The translations under genes were made by a program, and so were the position numbers. A stretch of DNA of 64,000 bases from JBGQOG01 sp052113705 (GTDB lineage Bacteria; Pseudomonadota; Alphaproteobacteria; Rhodobacterales; Rhodobacteraceae): contig NZ_JBGQOG010000001.1 of assembly GCF_052113705.1 (NCBI RefSeq), forward strand, positions 372,001 to 436,000. Reading direction: 5' to 3'. Shown here piece by piece: positions 50,139 to 59,060 of the stretch. Each line of letters begins with the position of its first letter. The stretch's first letter is position 1. The notes under the pieces were generated by a model. It was given only the letters and a program-made list of their open reading frames with translations. It searched no databases and was not told the DNA's origin.

Positions 50139-50345
50139 TCAGAGCAGCGCGAGGTTGGTCGCCGATTCACGGCCGTCGCGGCTGGTCTCGATGTCGAACG
50201 ACACCTTCTGACCGTCGTCCAGCGCACGGATGCCAGCGCGTTCAACCGCCGAAATGTGCACGAAAACGTCTTTTTTGCCGCCATCGGGAGCGATGAAGCC
50301 GAAACCCTTGGTGGTGTTGAACCATTTCACGGAGCCAGTAGCCAT
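50139..50345 (-). CDS. cspA: Cold-shock domain protein
   Basis: 68 residues forming one OB-fold cold-shock domain. RNP1 is KGFGFIAPD and RNP2 is VFVHISAVE. MATGSVKWFNTTKGFGFI is the classical N-terminus. It binds single-stranded RNA/DNA and melts mRNA structure. The long A/T-richer region upstream may hold a structured 5' leader, but no cold box could be identified. Which Csp paralogue it is cannot be told. Confidence 0.95.
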   Translation of the reverse strand: MATGSVKWFNTTKGFGFIAPDGGKKDVFVHISAVERAGIRALDDGQKVSFDIETSRDGRESATNLALL

Positions 50346-50631
50346 CGTGATATACTCCTATCAATGCCGCCCACGGTATGTGGCGGCCCGGCTCGGTCAG
50401 TGCAAAATCGAAGGTCTGGCCGATCACGGAACAGCGGGTCGATAGAGGTAACGTCGCGCGAAAGATATGGGGGCGCGGTGTTCAAAGCGCAAGATGGATT
50501 TGGAAATTCCGCCCGACCTGCGCATACTGGCCGAATTGATATCCAAAATGAGCGAAGCACCGCGCATTTTGCTGCAATTTTCGCTTCCAACTGCCAGTCG
50601 GCCCCGGAAAGATCGGCGCAAAGGAGTTCCC

Positions 50632-51564
50632 ATGAACACGCATAAGCATTGCATTCTGATCGGTGCCCCGGTCGATTCCGGCCAACGCCGTCCCGGCTGT
50701 CTGATGGGCCCTGCCGCCTATCGCGTCGCGGGGCTGGCGCAGACACTTCAGGATCTGGGTCACAGCGTCGAAGACCGGGGCGATGTCGCGCCGCGCGCGC
50801 TGGAGGCTCCGGTTTGCGCCAATCCCGCCGTGCATCATCTGGCGGAGACTTTGGGCTGGACGGCGGCGCTGTCAGATGCCGCCGAGGACGCGATGGCGGC
50901 GGGGCTGCCGATGTTCATGGGCGGGGATCATTCGCTGGCGCTTGGGACTGTCGCCGGGGTCGCGCGGCACGCGGCCGGGACGGGGCGGCCGCTGTTCGTG
51001 CTCTGGCTTGATGCGCATTCCGATTTCCACACGATCGAGACCACCACCTCCGGCAATCTGCATGGCACGCCAGTGGCCTATATCGTCGGGCGCGCGGGGT
51101 TTGACGTCTTCCCGCCCTTCCCCGCCCCGGTGCCGGCAGAGAATATTTGCATGTTCGGCATCCGCTCGGTCGATCCGGCAGAACATGCGGGCCTCTTGAT
51201 GCATGACATCGCCATCAACGACATGCGGGTGCTGGATGAGCGCGGTATCGTCGCCCCCCTGCGCGAGTTCCTCGATAAGGTGCGCGCGGTGAACGGGCTC
51301 CTGCATGTCTCGCTGGATGTCGATTTCCTCGATCCGGCGATTGCGCCCGCGGTCGGCACCACGGTGCCCGGCGGTGCCACCTTCCGCGAGGCGCATCTGG
51401 TGATGGAAATGCTGCATGAAAGCGGTCTTGTCACCTCACTCGATCTGGTCGAGCTGAACCCTTTCCTAGATGAACGGGGCCGCACCGCGCGCCTGATGGT
51501 GGATCTTGTCGGCTCGTTGATGGGCCGAAAGGTCTTTGACCGACCGACCCGGAGTTTCGGATGA
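50632..51564 (+). CDS. rocF: Arginase
   Basis: 310 residues of the ureohydrolase family. Manganese-binding motifs GGDHSLALG, DAHSDFH and SLDVDFLDPAIAPAVGT are complete, and the substrate loop GNLHGTPVAY is arginase-like. It converts arginine to ornithine and urea. AAGGAG lies before the ATG of MNTHKHCILIGAPVDSG. The stop overlaps the next ATG by four bases, coupling it to ornithine cyclodeaminase. An A/T-rich segment at 50530-50590 (CATTTTGCTGCAATTTTCGC) is the likely promoter or Lrp-type operator area. Confidence 0.95.
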   Translation: MNTHKHCILIGAPVDSGQRRPGCLMGPAAYRVAGLAQTLQDLGHSVEDRGDVAPRALEAPVCANPAVHHLAETLGWTAALSDAAEDAMAAGLPMFMGGDHSLALGTVAGVARHAAGTGRPLFVLWLDAHSDFHTIETTTSGNLHGTPVAYIVGRAGFDVFPPFPAPVPAENICMFGIRSVDPAEHAGLLMHDIAINDMRVLDERGIVAPLREFLDKVRAVNGLLHVSLDVDFLDPAIAPAVGTTVPGGATFREAHLVMEMLHESGLVTSLDLVELNPFLDERGRTARLMVDLVGSLMGRKVFDRPTRSFG

Positions 51565-52610
51565 TGACGTTGCAACCTTCCCGGCTGGCGATGGTGCCCT
51601 TTGTTTCGGTGGCCGATATGATGCGTCTGGTGCATCACATCGGGCTTGAACAGATGCTCGTAGCGCTGGCCGATGAGATCGAGGCCGATTTCCACCGCTG
51701 GCCGGAATTCGACAAAACCCCGCGGGTGGCGAGCCATTCCGAGGTGGGGGTGATCGAGCTGATGCCGACCTCGGACGGTGAGACCTATGGCTTTAAATAT
51801 GTGAATGGCCATCCGAAAAACGCGCATGAAGGGCTGCAGACGGTCACCGCCTTTGGCCTTCTGGCCGATGTGGCGACAGGCTATCCGCTGCTGTTGTCTG
51901 AGATGACGCTGTTGACCGCGCTGCGCACCGCCGCCTCCTCGGCGATGGCGGCCAGGCATCTGGCGCCGAAGGGCGCCCGTGTCATGGCGCTGATCGGCAA
52001 TGGCGCGCAGTCGGAGTTTCAGGCGCTGGCCTTCAAGGCCGTCTGCGGCATCACAGAAGTGCGGCTGTATGACATTGACCCCGCCGCCACCGCGAAATGC
52101 GCGGCCAATCTGGCGGGCAGCGGGCTGACAGTCACCGCCTGCAACAGCGCCGAGGCGGCGATGGAGGGGGCGCAGATCATCACCACCTGCACCGCCGACA
52201 AACGCAATGCGACGATCCTGACGGACAATATGGTTGGGGCCGGGGTGCATCTGAACGCGATTGGCGGCGATTGCCCGGGCAAGACCGAACTCGCGCCCGC
52301 CATCCTGCACCGCGCGGAAATCTTTGTGGAATACCCCGATCAGACCCGGATCGAGGGCGAAATTCAGCAGCTCGCCCCCGACCATCCGGTGACCGAGCTT
52401 TGGGAGGTGATCACCGGCAGCAAGGCGGGCCGCAAGAGTGCCGCGCAGCTGACGCTGTTCGACGGCGTCGGCTTTGCGATCGAGGATTTCTCGGCTTTGC
52501 GCTATGTGCTGGGGCAGCTCAAGGGCTCGGGCTTTTATCAGGATCTGGACATGGTTGCCGACCCCGATGATCCGCGCGATCTGTTCGGGATGCTGATGCG
52601 CGCGCAGTAA
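51561..52610 (+). CDS. Ornithine cyclodeaminase
   Basis: 349 residues of the OCD/mu-crystallin family. The NAD-binding motif is ALIGNGAQSEFQALAF and the catalytic-area segment is GVHLNAIGGDCPGKTEL; the N-terminal GETYGFKYVNGHPKN shapes the substrate pocket. It converts ornithine directly to proline with release of ammonia. Length and motifs fit the true OCD of alphaproteobacteria rather than the shorter crystallin-like forms. Coupled to arginase (ATGA), so arginine is routed to proline, and PutA 1.6 kb downstream completes the route to glutamate. Confidence 0.95.
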   Translation: MMTLQPSRLAMVPFVSVADMMRLVHHIGLEQMLVALADEIEADFHRWPEFDKTPRVASHSEVGVIELMPTSDGETYGFKYVNGHPKNAHEGLQTVTAFGLLADVATGYPLLLSEMTLLTALRTAASSAMAARHLAPKGARVMALIGNGAQSEFQALAFKAVCGITEVRLYDIDPAATAKCAANLAGSGLTVTACNSAEAAMEGAQIITTCTADKRNATILTDNMVGAGVHLNAIGGDCPGKTELAPAILHRAEIFVEYPDQTRIEGEIQQLAPDHPVTELWEVITGSKAGRKSAAQLTLFDGVGFAIEDFSALRYVLGQLKGSGFYQDLDMVADPDDPRDLFGMLMRAQ

Positions 52611-52678
52611 TCGCCGCCAGAAACCAAAAAGACGCCGGACTCCCCGGCACCTTTTCCATGTCTCCCTCACTGCTGGCG

Positions 52679-53116
52679 TCAGAGTTTCGTGCCCGGTCGC
52701 CTTGTGCTGAGCAACAGATTGGTCTCCGAGGTCGCCACCCCGTCAAAGCGGCGGATCTGCGCGAGGATGTCATCGAGTTCGGCCAGAGTCTGCGTGCCCA
52801 GTTCGATGATCAGATCCCATTTGCCATTGGTCGCATGCACCGCCTGCACCGCCGCCAGCCCCATCAGCCGGGCAATGATCCGGTCGGTGCCGCGCCCCTC
52901 GATGCCGATCATCATCAGCCCGCGCACCGGGGCCGCCGTCACATCCGCCCGCGTCAGCACGGTAAAGCCGGAAATCTCGCCCCGGTTCACCAGCCGCTCG
53001 ATCCGCGCGCGCACGGTGGCGCGGCTGAGCGTGAGCTGTGCCGCCAGATCCGAAAGTGAGGCCCGCCCGTCGCGCCGCAGCGCCGCAATCAGCCGGTTGT
53101 CGATGTCATCCGCCAC
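52679..53116 (-). CDS. Lrp/AsnC-family regulator
   Basis: 145 residues. Winged HTH in residues 5-55 (IDNRLIAALRRDGRASLSDLAAQLTLSRATVRARIERLVNRGEISGFTV), followed by the RAM effector domain (GLMMIGIEGRGTDRIIARLMGLAAVQAVHATNGKWDLIIELG). It converges on the ornithine cyclodeaminase gene and lies between it and putA, so it is a good candidate for the regulator that senses an arginine-pathway amino acid. It could be PutR-like, but it is not directly divergent from putA here, so the name is withheld. Confidence 0.93.
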   Translation of the reverse strand: MADDIDNRLIAALRRDGRASLSDLAAQLTLSRATVRARIERLVNRGEISGFTVLTRADVTAAPVRGLMMIGIEGRGTDRIIARLMGLAAVQAVHATNGKWDLIIELGTQTLAELDDILAQIRRFDGVATSETNLLLSTRRPGTKL

Positions 53117-53259
53117 GTCCGCGCCCCGTTCGCCAAAATGCTGTTTTCCGCCATATCCCGCGCCGCGTCAAACGGCGGCGTTGCCCGGGGGCGCGGTGTG
53201 ACCGGGGCTGGCCGATAAATCGGTTGAAAGCAGCGGCCGTTCCGCGACAAAAAGGAAGC

Positions 53260-54105
53260 ATGACCAAGGGCGGGGCAGAGATGGCGGTGGCTGAGCAAGA
53301 GATCCGTTACCGCGTCGCGGATGCGGCCCGCGCGGCGGGCATTGCCCCCTCAACCCTGCGGCTGTGGGAAGCACAGGGGTTGATCACCCCGGAGCGCCGC
53401 AACTCTGGCCAGCGGCTCTATTCGACCGCCGATGTCGAGCGTGTCCAGCGGATCGCCTTCTTGCGGCGCGAGGCGGGCCTCAACCCCGCCGCCATCCGCG
53501 CCGCCCTCGACGCCGAGGCGCAGACGGCGCAAGGGGGCCGGCATGAGCTGCCCGAAAGCCTGCCTGGCGACGGCCTCGGACCCCGGCTGCGCGCCCTGCG
53601 GCAGGCCCGGGGGTTGCGGATGGATCAGGTGGCACAGGACCTCGGCCTGTCGCCCTCAAGCCTGTCCACGCTTGAGCGCACGGGAGCCGGGGTTTCCTTC
53701 ACCACCCTCGCAGGCGTCGCGCGCTATTATGGAACCACGGTGTCCTTGCTCTCCGGGCAGGACCGGCCGGGCGGGCCGGTGGTGCGGGCGGGGGCAGCGC
53801 GGGTCTGGCCAATGCCCGTCGAGGGGGTACGGGTCGAGGTACTGGCCGAGGGGCGGCTGCAGATGGATTGCCACCGCTTTATCCTCTCGCCCGGCGCAGG
53901 TTCGGAGGGGGTTTACGGTCATGAGGGCGAGGAGTTTATCCATGTTCTGGCCGGGCGCTTTCGGCTGGTGCTGGATGGCACCGAAACCCATGAGCTGGGC
54001 CCCGGAGATTCCCTTTATTTCAAGAGCGCCCGCCCGCATTCCTGGGCGAATGCCGCCGATGGGGAATGCGTGCTGATCTGGGTGAACACGCCGCCGAGTT
54101 TCTAG
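53260..54105 (+). CDS. MerR-XRE-cupin three-domain regulator
   Basis: 281 residues with three domains. Residues about 15-80 form a MerR HTH (YRVADAARAAGIAPSTLRLWEAQGLITPERRNSGQRLYSTADVERVQRI). Residues about 105-165 form an XRE/HipB-like HTH (LGPRLRALRQARGLRMDQVAQDLGLSPSSLSTLERTGAGVS). Residues about 190-281 form a cupin (GSEGVYGHEGEEFIHVLAGRFRLVLDGTETHELGPGDSLYFKSARPHSWANA) with possible metal-ligand His and Glu. AAAGGAAG precedes the ATG. It lies 160 bp upstream of putA on the same strand and may control it. Confidence 0.9.
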   Translation: MTKGGAEMAVAEQEIRYRVADAARAAGIAPSTLRLWEAQGLITPERRNSGQRLYSTADVERVQRIAFLRREAGLNPAAIRAALDAEAQTAQGGRHELPESLPGDGLGPRLRALRQARGLRMDQVAQDLGLSPSSLSTLERTGAGVSFTTLAGVARYYGTTVSLLSGQDRPGGPVVRAGAARVWPMPVEGVRVEVLAEGRLQMDCHRFILSPGAGSEGVYGHEGEEFIHVLAGRFRLVLDGTETHELGPGDSLYFKSARPHSWANAADGECVLIWVNTPPSF

Positions 54106-54265
54106 ACGGCAGGCCCAACCGGAATCAGCAGGTCTTGGCCGGTATGGCAGTTCAAATGGCGCGCAGTATCGGCCACATTCGGGCAAAGAGACCATGAGAG
54201 TGAAAACTACAGGCAAAAGAACTATGCCTTCGGCGGTATGATGGGTGAAACGCAAGGAGTGCGAC

Positions 54266-57200
54266 ATGAACCCGATCTGGCAGGCCATCGAAACCGGAAC
54301 CCTTCAGCCCGAAGCCCCGCTTCTGGCCCGCCTGATCGATCAGGCCGCGCTTGATGCCGCCACCCGTGCGCGCATCACCGCCGCCGGGGCCGATCTGGTG
54401 CGCAAGATCCGCGCCGATGTCCGCCCCGGGCTGATGGAGGTCTTTCTGGCCGAATATGGCCTCTCGACCGATGAGGGCATCGCGCTGATGTGTCTGGCCG
54501 AGGCGCTGTTGCGGGTGCCGGATGCCGAGACGATGGATGCGCTGATCGAAGACAAGATCGCCCCCTCTGACTGGGGCAAGCATCTGGGCAAATCCGCCTC
54601 CAGCCTCGTCAATGCCTCGACCTGGGCTTTGATGCTCACCGGCAAGGTGCTGGATGAGGCCGAGCCGGGCGTGGTCGGCCATCTGCGCAATGCGGTGAAA
54701 CGTCTGGGCGAGCCGGTGATCCGTGTCGCCGTGGGCCGGGCGATGAAGGAAATGGGCCGCCAGTTCGTGCTGGGCGAGACGATTCAGGGCGCGATGAAAC
54801 GCGCCGAGAAGCGCGAGGCCGAGGGCTATGGCTACAGCTATGACATGCTGGGCGAGGCCGCGCGCACCGGCGCCGATGCGGTCCGCTATGCCAAGGCCTA
54901 TGGCGATGCGATTGTGGCGATTTCCAAGGGCTGCAAAACCCGCGACGTGCGCGCCAACCCCGGCATTTCGATCAAACTCTCGGCGCTGCACCCCCGCTAT
55001 GAGGTGGCGCAAGAGGCCCGGGTGATGGCGGAACTGGTGCCGGTGGTGACCGATCTCGCCCGCGCCGCAGCAAAAGCAGGCATGGGCTTCAACATCGACG
55101 CGGAGGAGGCCGACCGGCTGACCCTCTCGCTGAAGGTGATCGAGGCGGTGCTGGCAGACAGCGCGCTGGCTGGTTGGGATGGTTTTGGCGTCGTGGTGCA
55201 GGCCTATGGCCGCCGCGCGGGCGCGGTGCTCGACTGGCTTCATGCCACCGCCGAACGGCTGAACCGCAGGATCATGGTGCGGCTGGTCAAGGGCGCCTAT
55301 TGGGACGCCGAGGTGAAGCGCGCGCAGGTGCTGGGCCTCGCGGATTTTCCGGTTTTCACCCGCAAAGTCTCGACCGATGTCAGCTATATCGCCAATGCCC
55401 GCAAGCTTCTGGGCATGACCGACCGCATCTATCCGCAATTCGCGACGCATAACGCACATACCGTGGCCGCCGTGCTGGAAATGGCCGGACCCGCGCTGAT
55501 CGAGGCGCAGAAGTTCGAGTTCCAGCGTCTGCATGGCATGGGCGAGCGGCTGCATGACATCGTGCTGAAAGACCGCGGCACCCGCTGCCGGATCTATGCG
55601 CCGGTGGGCGCGCACCGCGACCTCTTGGCCTATCTGGTGCGGCGTCTCTTGGAAAACGGCGCGAACTCCAGCTTTGTGAACCAGATCGTCGATGAGGATG
55701 TGGCGCCCGAACAGGTGGCGGCCTGCCCGCTGACCACGGTGGAGGCACTGGCCGATCCGGTGAACCCGGTGCTGACCCGCCCCGCGGCCCTCTTTGCGCC
55801 CGAGCGGGTGAACAGCACCGGCCGTGACCTGACCGATGCCGCGACGCTGGCGGCGATTGACGCCGCGCGGGGCGCCCATGCGACCACCCTTCCCGAGGCG
55901 CGCCCGGTGCTGGCGGGACCCGTGGCCCCACTGCCACCTGCTGCGGTGATCAGCCCGGCTACGGGCGCGGTGGTTGGCCATGTCGCCGCCGCCTCGCCCG
56001 CCGATATCGAGACCGCGCTGACCCATGCCGCGCGCTGGGAGGCACCTGTGGCCGAGCGCGCCCGTGTGCTGAGCCGCGCCGCCGATCTTTATGAAGCCGC
56101 CGAGGGCGAGGTTTATGCGCTGCTGGCGCTTGAGGCAGGCAAGACGCTGGCAGATGCCTTGGGGGAATTGCGCGAGGCGGTGGATTTCCTGCGCTATTAC
56201 GCGGCGGGTGCGGCGGGGCTGACGGCTCCGGCGCGCGGGGTTTTCACCTGCATCAGCCCGTGGAACTTCCCGCTGGCGATCTTCACCGGCCAGATCGCGG
56301 CGGCGCTGGCCGCGGGCAACGGCGTGCTGGCGAAACCCGCGCCGCAAACCCCGCTGATCGCCGCCCTTGGCGTGCGGCTCTTGCATGAGGCGGGCGTGCC
56401 GCTCTCCGCGCTGCAACTGCTGCCGGGTGCGGGCGAAGTGGGTGCGGCACTGACCTCGGACCCGCGCGTCTCCGGCGTGGCCTTCACCGGCTCCACCGCC
56501 ACCGCGCAGGCGATCCGCCGCGCGATGGCCGAGACAATGGCCCCGACCGCGCCGCTGATCGCGGAAACCGGCGGGCTGAACGCGATGATCGTCGACAGCA
56601 CGGCACTCGCCGAACAGGCGGTGCGCGACATCCTCGCCGCCTCGTTCCAATCGGCGGGTCAGCGCTGCTCGGCGCTCCGTTGCCTCTATGTGCAGGACGA
56701 CATCGCGCCGCACCTGACCGAGATGCTCTATGGCGCGATGGATCAGCTGACCCTGGGCGATCCCTGGCGGCTGACCACCGATGTCGGCCCGGTGATTGAT
56801 GCCACGGCACAGGCGGGGATTCGCGCGCATATCGACGCGGCCCGCGCCGAAGGCCGGGTGCTGAAGGAAATGCATGCCCCGGCGCAGGGTCATTTCATCG
56901 CCCCGACGGTCATTCAGGTCGGCGGCATCGAGGATCTTGAACGCGAGATTTTCGGCCCCGTCCTGCATGTGGCCCGCTTCCGCGCCAAGGATCTGCCCAA
57001 GGTGGTGGCGGCGATCAATGCCACCGGCTATGGCCTGACCTTCGGCCTGCACACCCGCATCGACAACCGGGTGCAGGAAGTGACCGAGGCGCTCTCGATC
57101 GGCAATATCTATGTGAACCGCAACCAGATCGGCGCGGTGGTGGGCAGCCAACCCTTTGGCGGCGAGGGGCTTTCGGGCACCGGACCGAAGGCGGGCGGGC

Positions 57201-57712
57201 CGGACTATCTGACGCGCTTCACCGTCAGTGCCGCGCCGCAGATCACCGCCACTGCGGTCAGCCCCACCGATGCGGCCACCGTGCAGGCGGCGCTGAACGT
57301 GGCGCAGCCCGGCACGCCCCCTGCACCGCGCGTGCTGCCCGGGCCCACGGGCGAGTCGAACCGGCTGACCGCGCACGGCCGCGCCCCGGTGCTCTGCCTC
57401 GGGCCGGCCGCCGCCGCCGCCGCGCAGCAGGCGGCACAGGTCCGCGCGCTTGGCGGTGCGGCGGTTGAGGTGCCCGGCGCCCTGCCCGCTGCGAGCCTGA
57501 CCACGCTCAGCGGTTTCTCCGGGGCGATCTGGTGGGGCAATGCCGAGACCGGACGGAGCTATGCACAGGCGCTGGCCGCCCGGCCGGGCCCGATCCTGCC
57601 GCTGATCGACCAGCCCGATCACGGCCATCTGTGGCACGAGCGGCACATCTGCATCGACACCACCGCCTCGGGCGGCAATGCCGATCTTCTGGCCACGGCA
57701 GGCGAGGCCTGA
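54266..57712 (+). CDS. putA: Bifunctional proline dehydrogenase / glutamate-semialdehyde dehydrogenase
   Basis: 1148 residues. The first half is the FAD-dependent proline dehydrogenase barrel (GISIKLSALHPRY, FNIDAEEADRL, VRLVKGAYWDAEVKRAQ, ATHNAHTVAAVLEMA). The second is the aldehyde dehydrogenase, with SPWNFPLAIFTGQ, AETGGLNAMIV (general base Glu) and SFQSAGQRCSALRC (catalytic Cys). A non-catalytic C-terminal region of about 150 residues follows. There is no N-terminal ribbon-helix-helix, so unlike enterobacterial PutA it cannot repress itself and needs a separate regulator. AAGGAG precedes the ATG. Confidence 0.98.
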   Translation: MNPIWQAIETGTLQPEAPLLARLIDQAALDAATRARITAAGADLVRKIRADVRPGLMEVFLAEYGLSTDEGIALMCLAEALLRVPDAETMDALIEDKIAPSDWGKHLGKSASSLVNASTWALMLTGKVLDEAEPGVVGHLRNAVKRLGEPVIRVAVGRAMKEMGRQFVLGETIQGAMKRAEKREAEGYGYSYDMLGEAARTGADAVRYAKAYGDAIVAISKGCKTRDVRANPGISIKLSALHPRYEVAQEARVMAELVPVVTDLARAAAKAGMGFNIDAEEADRLTLSLKVIEAVLADSALAGWDGFGVVVQAYGRRAGAVLDWLHATAERLNRRIMVRLVKGAYWDAEVKRAQVLGLADFPVFTRKVSTDVSYIANARKLLGMTDRIYPQFATHNAHTVAAVLEMAGPALIEAQKFEFQRLHGMGERLHDIVLKDRGTRCRIYAPVGAHRDLLAYLVRRLLENGANSSFVNQIVDEDVAPEQVAACPLTTVEALADPVNPVLTRPAALFAPERVNSTGRDLTDAATLAAIDAARGAHATTLPEARPVLAGPVAPLPPAAVISPATGAVVGHVAAASPADIETALTHAARWEAPVAERARVLSRAADLYEAAEGEVYALLALEAGKTLADALGELREAVDFLRYYAAGAAGLTAPARGVFTCISPWNFPLAIFTGQIAAALAAGNGVLAKPAPQTPLIAALGVRLLHEAGVPLSALQLLPGAGEVGAALTSDPRVSGVAFTGSTATAQAIRRAMAETMAPTAPLIAETGGLNAMIVDSTALAEQAVRDILAASFQSAGQRCSALRCLYVQDDIAPHLTEMLYGAMDQLTLGDPWRLTTDVGPVIDATAQAGIRAHIDAARAEGRVLKEMHAPAQGHFIAPTVIQVGGIEDLEREIFGPVLHVARFRAKDLPKVVAAINATGYGLTFGLHTRIDNRVQEVTEALSIGNIYVNRNQIGAVVGSQPFGGEGLSGTGPKAGGPDYLTRFTVSAAPQITATAVSPTDAATVQAALNVAQPGTPPAPRVLPGPTGESNRLTAHGRAPVLCLGPAAAAAAQQAAQVRALGGAAVEVPGALPAASLTTLSGFSGAIWWGNAETGRSYAQALAARPGPILPLIDQPDHGHLWHERHICIDTTASGGNADLLATAGEA

Positions 57713-57736
57713 GAGGCGCCAGAGCGCAAATATCAG

Positions 57737-57775
57737 ACGCCGCGCGATGGTTTTCCGCCGCGCGGCGTTTGCTTT
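57737..57775 (+). terminator. Intrinsic terminator after putA
   Basis: ACGCCGCGCG pairs with CGCGCGGCGT across a 12-nt loop and is followed by TTGCTTT. It starts 25 bp after the putA stop. Confidence 0.85.
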
Positions 57776-57853
57776 CGGGATTGCTGTTCCCTCCCCGAGG
57801 TTTGACCCGCGGGGATGCTTGACCTCCCCCGGCGGATCGGAAAAGCTGCCCGC

Positions 57854-58588
57854 ATGTTTCCCATTCGTGATCACAACCCCTCGAACAGCCCTGCCCCGGT
57901 GACACGGGGCCTTATCGCATTGAATATCCTGATGTATCTGCTGACCGCTTCTTGGGCGGGGAACATGCAGGGGCTGTGGGAATGGGGCGCGCTCTATCCG
58001 GTGGCGGTGACGCAGGGCGTCTGGCTGCATGGCCTGATCACGCATATGTTCCTGCATGCGGGGCTGATGCATCTGGCAGGAAACATGCTCTTTCTCTGGG
58101 TCTTTGGCGATAACCTTGAGGACATCCTCGGCCATCGCCGCTTTGCGCTCTTCTACCTCGCAGGCGGCTTGGCGGCGGCGGCGGCGCAGATCGCGGCAGG
58201 CCCGGAGAGCGGCGTGCCGATGGTGGGCGCCTCCGGCGCGATTGCCGCGGTCATGGGCGGCTATCTGCTCTTGTTTCCCAAGGCGCGGGTCGATGTGCTG
58301 TTCATTTTCGTGATCTTCTTCAAGATCTTCTCGATCCGTGCCTGGATCGTGCTCGGCTTTTGGTTCGGCGTGCAGATCTACTCCGGCGTCAGCACCCCGG
58401 GGGCGGCAGGTGGCGTCGCCTATTGGGCGCATGCGGGCGGTTTCCTCGCCGGTCTGGCGCTGGTCTGGCCGGTCTGGCAGGCCCGCGGCGGCCCCGCCTT
58501 CTGGCGCCGCACCCAAGGCCATCCGGCGCATCCGGGCACGGTCTATGCCGCCTCGTCCATCCCGATTGTCCCCCGGAGACGCCGCTGA
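57854..58588 (+). CDS. Rhomboid-family intramembrane serine protease
   Basis: 244 residues, six helices. The His-Asn segment HAGLMHLAGNMLFLWVFGDNLED of helix 2 matches rhomboid, as does the nucleophile motif GASGAIAAVMGGYL (Ser in helix 4). The catalytic His lies in AHAGGFLAGLAL (helix 6). It cleaves membrane proteins within the bilayer. The ATG of MFPIRDHNPSNSPAPV, a common alphaproteobacterial rhomboid start, is used. The stop shares bases with the next ATG (TGATG). Confidence 0.94.
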   Translation: MFPIRDHNPSNSPAPVTRGLIALNILMYLLTASWAGNMQGLWEWGALYPVAVTQGVWLHGLITHMFLHAGLMHLAGNMLFLWVFGDNLEDILGHRRFALFYLAGGLAAAAAQIAAGPESGVPMVGASGAIAAVMGGYLLLFPKARVDVLFIFVIFFKIFSIRAWIVLGFWFGVQIYSGVSTPGAAGGVAYWAHAGGFLAGLALVWPVWQARGGPAFWRRTQGHPAHPGTVYAASSIPIVPRRRR

Positions 58589-58971
58589 TGCTGCCCGAGA
58601 TCCGCACTCCGCATCCCTTTCGCTGCCATTGTGGCGCCGTGGAGGCAGAGGTCACCCTCAGCAACGCCCTCGCCACCGCCCGCCGATGCGATTGCAGCTT
58701 TTGCCGCCGCCGCGGCGCCGTGGCGGTCAGCGCCCCCTTGGACGGGTTCCGCATCACCAAAGGGGCGGAGAACCTGACGCTCTACCAATTCGGCACCCGG
58801 ACCGCCAAACATTGGTTTTGCAAGACCTGCGGCATCTACACACATCATCAGCGCCGGTCGAACCCCAATCAACTGGGCGTCAATGCCGCCTGCCTCGAGG
58901 GTGTGAACCCGCGCGATCTCGATCCCGTGCCCTGGGCCGACGGCGTCAATCACCCCAGCGACCGGACATGA
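58588..58971 (+). CDS. GFA-family protein (CENP-V/formaldehyde-activating-like)
   Basis: 127 residues of the Mss4-like GFA fold. Zinc-site cysteines CHCGAVEAEV and CDCSFCRRRGAVAV, then WFCKTCGIYTHHQRRSNPNQLGVNAACLEG. The zinc ligands are complete. Family members were once thought to form S-hydroxymethylglutathione; the true activity of most is unknown. Translationally coupled to the rhomboid gene (TGATG), an association without obvious meaning. Confidence 0.92.
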   Translation: MLPEIRTPHPFRCHCGAVEAEVTLSNALATARRCDCSFCRRRGAVAVSAPLDGFRITKGAENLTLYQFGTRTAKHWFCKTCGIYTHHQRRSNPNQLGVNAACLEGVNPRDLDPVPWADGVNHPSDRT

Positions 58972-58972
58972 A

Positions 58973-58997
58973 AAAGGGGCGGAAACCCCACCCCTTT
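58973..58997. terminator. Bidirectional terminator between GFA gene and suhB
   Basis: AAAGGGG, an 11-nt loop and CCCCTTT, starting directly at the GFA stop codon. A- and T-runs on both flanks allow termination from either side. Confidence 0.6.
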
Positions 58998-59000
58998 GCC

Positions 59001-59053
59001 TGATCCAAAATATCCCGGGGGAACGGCCAGAGGCCGTGGGGGCAGCGCCCCCT
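59001..59053 (+). repeat. 3'-end repeat unit, copy C
   Basis: TGATCCAAAATATCCCGGGGG, then a hairpin ACGGCC-AGA-GGCCGT and GGGGGCAGCGCCCCC. It lies 30 bp after the GFA-gene stop and reads in that gene's direction. Confidence 0.7.
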
Positions 59054-59060
59054 GCCTGCC

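Noticed and set aside
52679..53116. Naming the Lrp-family gene putR
   Set aside because: PutR genes are usually directly divergent from putA. Here another regulator lies between, and the gene is convergent with ornithine cyclodeaminase, so either target is possible.
54152..58531. A 1459-codon minus-strand open frame opposite putA and the rhomboid gene
   Set aside because: It lies antisense to strongly supported genes and its composition is typical of GC-rich shadow frames.
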